Assembly (NCBI GenBank): GCA_934196125.1
Contig: CAKPVT010000019.1
Location: 1 to 35,333 of the forward strand
Length of the DNA: 35,333 nt
DNA from: an uncultured Streptococcus sp.
GTDB lineage: Bacteria > Bacillota > Bacilli > Lactobacillales > Streptococcaceae
Reading direction: 5' to 3'
Part shown: piece by piece, positions 16,140 through 22,533 of the stretch
Layout of the letters: each line of letters starts with the position of its first letter
How positions within the stretch are numbered: position 1 is the stretch's first letter
Program-made: the position numbers and the translations under genes
Notes under the pieces: generated by a model
What the model saw: only the letters and a program-made list of their open reading frames with translations
What the model was told of the DNA's origin: nothing
Database searches by the model: none

Positions 16140-16649
16140 TTAGTCATACATCGATTCATAAATGGTCTTCAGCATGGTTTTAAGTTCCTTTTTGACTACC
16201 TTTAGCAATTTTTCCTGTTGGACTGATGTGATGTCAATATCATTACCATTTTCATCTTCAACAGACTCATAGGTTACCTTGAAATCTTTATCTAATTGAA
16301 AATAGACATTTTCCTTTTGATTATTCTCGGTAACTTCAAAAGTTACAATAAAAAGATTATCATCTTCGGTTGATCTAATGGTCACAGCAGGGATATCATT
16401 TGTAGTTAAATATAAGATTCTATTATACATAAAAACATCTGAACTATCGACGTCATATCCTGCTTCTCTGACAGCTTTCACATAGCGTTTACTATTCATC
16501 AAAACATCTAACTGCTCATAAGTTGTTCCCTTTTCATAAGCCCTTTTAAAATCATTATAGCGATAAGCTCGATAACTGAAAAACGAAGCAACAAGCACAA
16601 GGAGAACAATTATGGCAGAGATAATTATTGTTTTCTTCCTATTTGACAT
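16140..16649 (-). CDS. TipC-like immunity protein candidate of the LXG cassette
   Basis: A 169-residue protein with one N-terminal signal-anchor (about residues 8-26) and an extracytoplasmic domain. The pattern YRAYRYNDFKRAYEKGTTYE, then two beta strands (VFMYNRILYL, VTIRSTEDDNLFIVTFEV) resembles TipC-type immunity proteins, which guard the outer membrane face against TelC-like LXG toxins. It overlaps the end of the toxin gene by 11 bp and is the last gene before the terminator, the usual immunity position. Assignment rests on position, topology and general pattern, not on a specific motif. It is intact although the toxin gene is interrupted, as expected if immunity is kept against kin. Confidence 0.6.
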   Translation of the reverse strand: MSNRKKTIIISAIIVLLVLVASFFSYRAYRYNDFKRAYEKGTTYEQLDVLMNSKRYVKAVREAGYDVDSSDVFMYNRILYLTTNDIPAVTIRSTEDDNLFIVTFEVTENNQKENVYFQLDKDFKVTYESVEDENGNDIDITSVQQEKLLKVVKKELKTMLKTIYESMYD

Positions 16650-18177
16650 TTTCTTTTTCTCCTCGCTCTAGATAGTCATAAAAATCATTTTCTGCTTGTT
16701 TTTGTTCAGATGAAGAACGTTCATTACCATGCTTGATGTAGCTACTTCCAATAGTCTCGGCAGAAACAACATACTTTGTTACTTCTTTTCCAGCAGTTAT
16801 ATTTCCCTTGCCTAAATTTTGATAAAATTCTTGGACACGATTAACTTGATTCGTAATGACATCACTGTTATATTTAGTGTTAATTTTAAAAATATCTTCA
16901 ACATTATCAGCACCGCACATTCTTTGATAAGTATTAATAGCGTCTAAATCGGAATTAAAATCAGCACCATCATATCGCCCAGAATCAATATCGCCTTTAA
17001 AAGAAATTTCATATTTTTCCATTGGGACTATAATTGGAATCTTTGTCCCAAAAATATTAACATACTGATAAACATTATTTCCCACCGTACTCATTACATG
17101 TGCAACCGTAGCCATATCAAAAGTAAATTCACCCCAACTTCCTTCCGTAAAAGCAGATAACTGAACCGCTTCATGAGCAAAATCTTTTGAACTTTCACTA
17201 TTTTTATGTTGGTCAGGAATCTTAGCTCTCAAAATCGTATATTCTATTGAATTAATCCCATATTTGAGACATAATTCCTTTAAACTTTCATCATCAGAAC
17301 TTAGTGTTCCCGCAACACCAGGCCACCTAGCTGCGTCATAGACAAACGACGCAACTATCCGATTAAATTCATAAATGACCTTTTGATTTGACCAGTCTTC
17401 TTTTGGGGCTTGCTCGATAATGCCTTGTTGTAGGTCAAAAAGAATGGTAGCCGTTTCTCTATCAAAGCCGTAAGTCTGCATGTAATCATTAATAATATCT
17501 GCTTTTTCGATGTCTTCTACTGATTTTTTAGACGTGCTAAGAGATGTTAATGTTGTTGCCCAATTTAAATCATCTGGAATGGTAAATGTCCCAGATGAAG
17601 CATTCCAACTGCTACCGATTTGAGATAATCCTGTCGTAATTTGTATTTTAATTGTTTCCAATTCATTGAACAAAGTAACAGAATAACTATCATAAGATCG
17701 TAAATCATCTAAAATCGTTTCATAAACGCGTTTATTCGCATGATGTCCACGAATTAACGTCACATTATTTTGTCTTAATTCTGATTTTTCATCCGCTGAA
17801 ATCGTTAGACGCGAAATCTTTTGATTCATGTCGTCCAATTGGCTAATAAGGTCTTCTTCTTGTTGAATAAGGCGAAGTAATTCGTCCTCACTCCAACTTT
17901 TGGTATCCACTTGGTTTTGATACTCTTCTGGCAATTTAGCAATGGCTTGCGAAAGAGCTTCAGAATACAATTCACCACCTTGAGCAAGTGGCAATAAAAC
18001 AGCTGAATAATAAGCTTTAGCCGAATCATAGGCTTTTCCTGTTAGCTTCTCTGTTTCTTCTGCAAAGTCGCTGATTGCTCTTTATAAAGCTTGGTATCCC
18101 TCCACTTCTGCTTGACAAACAGACTGCGTGCTCCTTGCTTGTTCTTCTGACTGCTCCAAAGTCATATTAAGTTCCAT
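16639..18177 (-). pseudogene. LXG-domain polymorphic toxin (T7SS effector), interrupted by TAA at codon 32
   Basis: The start at ATG 18177 follows a GGGGGG ribosome site. The frame reads MELNMTLEQSEEQARSTQ and QAEVEGYQAL, then TAA (18082-18084), then RAISDFAEETEKLTGKAYDS, AYYSAVLLPLAQGGELYSEA and LPEEYQNQVD: a classical N-terminal LXG domain broken only by that stop, where CAA (Gln) is the likely original. The remaining 480 residues hold the LXG helices (to about 200) and a C-terminal toxin domain with Asp-rich stretches (KGDIDSGRYDGADFNSDLDA), which resembles TelC-type toxins that attack lipid II precursors. That similarity is from memory and moderate. A downstream restart could yield only a signal-less fragment. 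Confidence 0.8.
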
Positions 18178-18522
18178 TTCATTTCCCCCCTGTAAAGATA
18201 ACTTACGTCTTTCATTGCGGACATTGTCTATCTCATCTTCAAGCCGTATCTCCTCTTTTTTTAAATCAACAACCGAATCAATCACACAATCAAAAGTTCG
18301 TGACCGAAAAGCTCTTTGCTGATTATTATTAAGCTCAATCTCTCCTGCATAACGGCTATGCTCTAAAATTTCCCAAAGGCTATTTTCTAACCTTAAACTT
18401 TCCCTATCATACCATTCAAAATCATTAGAAATACTTTCTGCAAGCCTACGATTATCCGTCGCTTCCTCAAAAGCCTGCAATAATTGACGTTCTTTTTGAA
18501 TTAATCTATCTTGACTAGTCAC
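18082..18522 (-). CDS. DUF3958 protein (Lap2-like LXG targeting factor), read-through into the LXG frame
   Basis: A helical, charged protein; its first about 111 residues (MTSQDRLIQKERQLLQAFEE to NVRNERRKLSLQ) fit DUF3958, small alpha-helical partners that bind the LXG domain with DUF3130 proteins and guide the toxin to the type VII machine. The start is a GTG at 18522 that overlaps the previous stop by four bases. After LSLQ a six-G tract (18185-18190) carries the frame straight into the LXG start, so the protein runs 35 residues further to the TAA at 18082. With seven Gs it would end at TGA two codons later, just before the LXG ATG; a one-base loss is therefore likely. Confidence 0.7.
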   Translation of the reverse strand: MTSQDRLIQKERQLLQAFEEATDNRRLAESISNDFEWYDRESLRLENSLWEILEHSRYAGEIELNNNQQRAFRSRTFDCVIDSVVDLKKEEIRLEDEIDNVRNERRKLSLQGGNEMELNMTLEQSEEQARSTQSVCQAEVEGYQAL

Positions 18523-18800
18523 TCTAACTTAACTCCCAAAACTTTCTGCACCCGCTTGATCCACCCTTCAAAATCACTAGCTACCGAATGAAGATTTTGA
18601 GAAGCTGTTTCAACACTTGACACAATTTGTGCTAACAAAGACTTTGATTCTTCCATAAGGTCGTGAGCTTTTGTATTCCCTTGAAGCTCCGTTTGTGTAT
18701 CTTGACTAGCATTACCAACGTCACTTAATGTTTGACAAGCAGTCACAAGCTAACTAGCGTAAGTTTGTGCAGTCTCCTTATCACTCCTAATTGTCGTCAT
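18519..18800 (-). pseudogene. DUF3130/TIGR04197 T7SS protein (Lap1-like), interrupted by TAG at codon 17
   Basis: From ATG 18800, behind tandem GGGAGAAT ribosome-site copies, the frame reads MTTIRSDKETAQTYAS, then TAG (18750-18752), then LVTACQTLSDVGNAS and ends FEGWIKRVQKVLGVKLE. The 93-residue product with a central helix-turn-helix and a W near the C-terminal helix fits TIGR04197 type VII secretion proteins, WXG100-like partners of LXG toxins. CAG (Gln) is the likely original of the TAG. A GTG two codons after the stop could restart translation but would give an N-terminally truncated 75-residue protein. First gene of the LXG cassette. Confidence 0.75.
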
Positions 18801-18873
18801 AAATCCCATTCTCCCATTCTCCCATTATTCCGTTTAAAATTATATTTATTTTATCATGAACCTTATCAAAATA

Positions 18874-18904
18874 AAAGCACTAACAGTACTATGCTAGTGC
18901 TTTA
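18874..18904 (-). terminator. Terminator of the trp transporter operon
   Basis: AAAGCACTA and TAGTGCTTT form a 9-bp stem with a 12-base loop followed by TTTTATTTT on the minus strand, about 70 bp after the last stop. Also insulates the LXG cassette. Confidence 0.8.
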
Positions 18905-18971
18905 TGAAGTTTTTTTACAACATTATCTTACATTTTAAGAAAAAGTTTTTGTATAACAATGCGCTGTTCTC

Positions 18972-19730
18972 TCACTCAAACAATTGATAATAATCAGCGA
19001 TTGCCATTTGAGCTTTTTCGTCTTGATTAAGGTCTTTGATAATTTTGCCGTCTTTCATAACAATCAAACGGTTCCCATATTTCAGAGCGTCTTCCATGTG
19101 GTGTGTAATCATAAGTGCTGTCAAGTGGTCACCCGTTACAAATTCATCTGTTAAATTCATCAAGGATACACTCGTTTTAGGGTCAAGGGCTGCCGTATGT
19201 TCATCAAGTAGCAACAATTCTGGACGTTTTAGCGTTGCCATGAGCAAGCTAAGTGCTTGACGTTGCCCACCTGATAAAAGCCCAGTCGGCGTTTCCAAAT
19301 GCTTTTCAAGACCATTACCAGTTCGTGCAACCAACGCTTGAAATTCATCAGTAAACGCATGAATTTTTCGTGGCAAAAGTCCACGTTTTTCACCACGATA
19401 TTTGGCAATAAGAAGATTCTCAGCCACAGTCATACGTGGTGCTGTTCCCATTTTAGGGTCTTGAAAGACACGCGCCAAATAGTTAGCACGTTTTGCAGCA
19501 GGTAAATGTGTCACATCTTTGTCTAGGATATAGATACTTCCGCTAGTCAACATCAAAGTTCCAGCAATCACGTTAAAAAGCGTTGACTTCCCAGCACCAT
19601 TCCCACCTAAAATCGTCAAAAAATCATGTTCATAAATCGTCAAATTCACGTCATCAAGGATTGTTTTGACCTCATCAAGACCGTTATTAACTTGAACGGT
19701 AGCATTTTTTAATTCTACAATTTTTTTCAT
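18972..19730 (-). CDS. trpZ: ABC transporter ATP-binding protein, trpXYZ-type tryptophan importer
   Basis: A 252-residue ABC ATPase: Walker A GGNGAGKST (about 43-51), signature LLSGGQRQALSLLMATL, Walker B LLLLDEHTAALDPKT, H-loop MITHHMEDAL. Its ATG overlaps the permease stop (ATGA), so it is translationally coupled as the third gene of the operon. The family (COG1101, partner of COG2984 binding proteins) imports amino acids; in streptococci the best-known member is trpXYZ. The Trp leader peptide upstream of the operon makes tryptophan the likely substrate. Confidence 0.85.
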   Translation of the reverse strand: MKKIVELKNATVQVNNGLDEVKTILDDVNLTIYEHDFLTILGGNGAGKSTLFNVIAGTLMLTSGSIYILDKDVTHLPAAKRANYLARVFQDPKMGTAPRMTVAENLLIAKYRGEKRGLLPRKIHAFTDEFQALVARTGNGLEKHLETPTGLLSGGQRQALSLLMATLKRPELLLLDEHTAALDPKTSVSLMNLTDEFVTGDHLTALMITHHMEDALKYGNRLIVMKDGKIIKDLNQDEKAQMAIADYYQLFE

Positions 19731-20596
19731 CGCGATAAGGTCACTCCTTTGAAAAATTTATTTTTAAGAACGGGAACCATGAGACAGAGTGCCAAGACAA
19801 GTGCACTAAACAATTTGAGGTAGTTCGTATTGAAGCCAAGGGCAATAACTGCCGTGATTAAGAATTGATACAAAATTGACCCAACAACAATGGCAATCAA
19901 ACGCTCTAAAAGTGTTAGCCCAGTTGAATACAACACTTCTCCGATAATGATACTAGCAAGTCCGATAACAATCACACCAATTCCTTTTGAGACATCAGCG
20001 TAGCCATCTTGTTGGCTGACAAGAGCACCTGACAAAGCAATCAACCCATTTGAAATCGTAAGCCCCATAACTTCCATGCGGTCGGTATTAATCCCAAAAC
20101 TTTTTGCCATATCACGGTTATCACCAGTAGCAATATAAGCCTGACCAAGTCGTGTGTATAGGAAGAAAATCAATCCTGAAATAACAATAGCAACCGCTAA
20201 AAGACCAATAATCAGCAAGTTAGTGCTGTCTGCAAACGGGAATAAATCTTGCAATGTTTTAATATCAAGCAAGCCAAGATTAGCACGTTTCATAATCATG
20301 AGCATGATTGAGTTACAAGAGGTCATCACCAAAATTCCTGCTAAAATGGTTGGGATTTTTCCTTTGGTATAAAGCAAGCCTGTCACAAGCCCTGCAAAAC
20401 ACCCTGCAAGCATTCCTGCAAGTGTTGCTAAAATAGGGTGAAAACCATGGTTCATCAAAGTAACAGCCACTGCTCCTCCAAGCGGAAATGAGCCTTCTGT
20501 TGTCATATCTGGAAAGTTCAAGATTCTAAAGGTAAGGTAAATTCCTAGACCAAGAATTCCCCACAAAAGCCCTTGTGATACTGACGAAATAATCAT
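19727..20596 (-). CDS. trpY: ABC transporter permease, trpXYZ-type tryptophan importer
   Basis: A 289-residue integral membrane protein with eight to nine helices, of the same type as COG4120 permeases, related to branched-chain amino acid permeases. Conserved-looking points are the N-terminal FPDMTTEGSFPLGGAVAV, after helix 1, and the cytoplasmic RLGQAYIATGDNRDMAKSFG EAA-type loop. I start at ATG 20596 because GAAGGAGA stands just before it and trpX ends 19 bp upstream; the frame is open further but overlaps trpX. Second gene of the operon. Confidence 0.85.
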   Translation of the reverse strand: MIISSVSQGLLWGILGLGIYLTFRILNFPDMTTEGSFPLGGAVAVTLMNHGFHPILATLAGMLAGCFAGLVTGLLYTKGKIPTILAGILVMTSCNSIMLMIMKRANLGLLDIKTLQDLFPFADSTNLLIIGLLAVAIVISGLIFFLYTRLGQAYIATGDNRDMAKSFGINTDRMEVMGLTISNGLIALSGALVSQQDGYADVSKGIGVIVIGLASIIIGEVLYSTGLTLLERLIAIVVGSILYQFLITAVIALGFNTNYLKLFSALVLALCLMVPVLKNKFFKGVTLSR

Positions 20597-20615
20597 CTGA
20601 TTTTCTCCTTCTTCC

Positions 20616-21617
20616 TTAATTATCATCTGCCTCAATAGCCATTGTGGCTTCTGAAAGAACACTATCTGGTATTGTAATACCAAGCTCTTGTGCAGCTTTC
20701 AAGTTAAGGGTTGGTGTCCCTGTATTGACAATATTGATAGGAACTTCTGACACTTTTTTACCTGCTAACAATTTAACAGCAATTTTTGCCGTTTCCACAC
20801 CTAAATCATACTGACTTTGGGCAACTGATGCAATGCTTCCTTGCTCTACCATTGTATCAACGCATGAATAAATCGGAATTTTCGCAGCATTGGCAGCATT
20901 AATAACCGTCGTAAAGGCTGATGCAATGGTATTGTCTTGTGGAACAAAGATAGCATCAACTTTTCCTGTCATAACCGACATTGTTGTTGTGATTTCATTT
21001 GTTGACGGCACAGCGTATTCAATGACATTAATGCCAGCAGCTTCGGCATTCTCTTTAAATTCAGCGACTTGTGATACTGAATTATCCTCGCTACTAGCAT
21101 ATAAAACGCCGATTGTCTTGGCATTTGGTGTAATCTCTTGAATGAGCTCTACGGTTTGTTCAATCGGAACTTGGTTGGAAACCCCTGTTACGTTTCCTTC
21201 TGGTTTTTCAAGATTTTTAACTAATTTTGCACCGACTGGGTCAGAAATAGCTCCCATAACAACTGGAATATCACTCGTTGCTGACGCCAAACCTTGTGCC
21301 GCTGGTGTTGCAATACCAATCAAAACATCGTTTTTAGCATTGACCAACTGCTTACTCATTGTTTGAATCTTGCTTTGGTCACCTTCGGCATTCAACACCG
21401 TAATTTCAGCGTTATCACTATCATAGCCAGCCTCAGCAAGACCGTCCTCAATTCCTCTTTCAATCTCATCTAGAGCATCGTGCGTCACATACTGCAAGAT
21501 ACCAATTTTAACCACATCATTTTTACTTGAATCGCTTTTAGTCTGATCATAAATCATCGAACCAGCAACTAAAATAACAAGAGCAATAAGGGTTCCAATA
21601 AGTGCTTTATTTTTCAT
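20616..21617 (-). CDS. trpX: ABC transporter substrate-binding protein, trpXYZ-type tryptophan importer
   Basis: A 333-residue extracytoplasmic binding protein (COG2984 type). The N-terminal membrane segment (about residues 7-24) lacks a lipobox cysteine, so it is anchored by an uncleaved helix or secreted rather than lipidated. The two periplasmic-binding lobes follow: KIGILQYVTHDALDEIERG, VLIGIATPAAQGLAS, then TIGVLYASSEDNSVSQV and AIFVPQDNTIASAF, as in this family. GGAGAAAAGA precedes the ATG at 21617. First gene of the operon; the attenuator at 21681-21846 lies 64 bp upstream and very likely controls all three genes in response to Trp-tRNA supply. Confidence 0.85.
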   Translation of the reverse strand: MKNKALIGTLIALVILVAGSMIYDQTKSDSSKNDVVKIGILQYVTHDALDEIERGIEDGLAEAGYDSDNAEITVLNAEGDQSKIQTMSKQLVNAKNDVLIGIATPAAQGLASATSDIPVVMGAISDPVGAKLVKNLEKPEGNVTGVSNQVPIEQTVELIQEITPNAKTIGVLYASSEDNSVSQVAEFKENAEAAGINVIEYAVPSTNEITTTMSVMTGKVDAIFVPQDNTIASAFTTVINAANAAKIPIYSCVDTMVEQGSIASVAQSQYDLGVETAKIAVKLLAGKKVSEVPINIVNTGTPTLNLKAAQELGITIPDSVLSEATMAIEADDN

Positions 21618-21680
21618 TCTTTTCTCCGTTGGTTTTTAAATCTTAACATTATCTATCAGCAGGGTGAGTCAACTAAAAAG

Positions 21681-21716
21681 AAAAGCGTCTAGTAATTGCT
21701 TACTACACGCTTTTTT
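21681..21716 (-). terminator. Attenuator terminator of the trp transporter leader
   Basis: Minus-strand AAAAGCGTGTAGTAA and TTACTAGACGCTTTT pair across a GCAA loop (one G:G mismatch in the stem), followed by CTTTTT. It lies between the leader peptide and trpX, so it must be overridden to express the operon. Confidence 0.85.
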
Positions 21717-21737
21717 ATCTTTGTAACTAAGATTAGC

Positions 21738-21780
21738 GCATAGATACTTTTTAGAAGCACTCCAAAAGTCGTATCTATGC
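21738..21780 (-). promoter_or_regulatory. Leader RNA hairpin upstream of the attenuator
   Basis: GCATAGATAC (21738-21747) and GTATCTATGC (21771-21780) form a perfect 10-bp stem with a 23-base loop. The loop segment at 21752-21759 (minus TGCTTCTA) can pair, with one bulge, with the terminator's first arm at 21697-21705 (minus TAGTAAGCA), giving a possible antiterminator. Pairing logic is inferred by eye. Confidence 0.55.
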
Positions 21781-21798
21781 AAACACATAAACACAACT

Positions 21799-21846
21799 CT
21801 ACTTACGCCAACTTTGCCAATTTGTAAGAGTTTGTGTCATGTTCAT
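21799..21846 (-). CDS. Trp leader peptide (15 residues, two Trp codons)
   Basis: The minus-strand frame from ATG 21846 encodes MNMTQTLTNWQSWRK and a TAG. GGAGG lies nine bases upstream and a good promoter stands 28 bp before that. Two tryptophans in 15 residues, three codons apart, directly upstream of a terminator and a tryptophan-type transporter, is the classic sign of attenuation: a ribosome stalled at Trp codons changes the downstream RNA fold. Both Trp codons lie in the loop of a small hairpin (CTTAC 21802-21806 with GTAAG 21824-21828). There is no T-box sequence in this leader, although T-boxes are the usual Trp sensors in this order. Confidence 0.85.
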   Translation of the reverse strand: MNMTQTLTNWQSWRK

Positions 21847-21873
21847 CTTAGCTTCCTCCTGTGTTTTTTTATA

Positions 21874-21901
21874 ATTATATCCTAAATTTTGGAAATTTCA
21901 A
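21874..21901 (-). promoter_or_regulatory. Promoter of the trp leader and transporter operon
   Basis: Minus-strand TTGAAA (21896-21901), 16-bp spacer, TATAAT (21874-21879). The first GGAGG of the leader peptide follows 14 bp later. Confidence 0.8.
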
Positions 21902-21934
21902 GCACTGTTCGAAATTTTCTCAATTTATTTCTTG

Positions 21935-22490
21935 TTACTTGGTGAGATGTTCAATAAAACTTCTGATGACTTTAGGAAGGGTGTGATAAGAATATGGTTT
22001 ATAAATTCTCTCTTTCCAAGTATGTGCACCAATGCCGTAAACACCTAAATCAACAGCAGGAATATCAAGTGTTCTAATGGTATCAACTGGCAATGGGGAA
22101 ATGCTATCCATTAACGGAAAATTAGCTTTAAGCTTGTTAATATCTTCTGTCGTTTCCCGCATGGCAAGGTAACTTGAATCACTCAAAAATGGGAAAAAAC
22201 GACGTTTGATAAAATTTTCTTCTGGAAATTCTGTCATCATTTGTTCGAGTGCTTGGTCAACCTCGCTATTAGAATCCATATAATTGTGTGGGCAAAATGG
22301 CGGTGCTAAAAAGACAACTACCTTTGCTTCGTCTGATTGTATTTTAGCTTCTAGATAATCAATTAATTGAAAGCCAACTTCTCGTTTATCATAATCTTTA
22401 ATTTGACCCCAAAAGCTTGAAATGGGCATCTTCGTGTCATAACCTTTTTTCGCTAATCTAGCAAGGTATTCATCAAATGGCGCATATATT
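21935..22490 (-). pseudogene. RocB-type M20 family peptidase, C-terminal fragment
   Basis: An open frame from about 22490 leftward reads IYAPFDEYLARLAKKGYD, then MPISSFWGQIKDYDKREVGF, VVVFLAPPFCPHN and DIPAVDLGVYGIGAHTWKE. These match the C-terminal half of RocB-type arginine-utilisation peptidases (M20 family), including the late HxxxE metal-site region. The N-terminal metal-binding part (first about 350 residues) is missing. The break at about 22490 coincides with the start of the AT-rich helicase segment, so that insertion cut the gene. An internal ATG at 22429 cannot give a working enzyme. Confidence 0.65.
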
Positions 22491-22533
22491 CTTTAACATT
22501 ATTTAAGCATTGAATGTTAATTAATATAAAGTT

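Noticed and set aside
21650..21900. T-box riboswitch before trpX
   Set aside because: No AGGGTGGNACCGCG-like T-box sequence or large specifier stem; the Trp-rich peptide explains the leader better.
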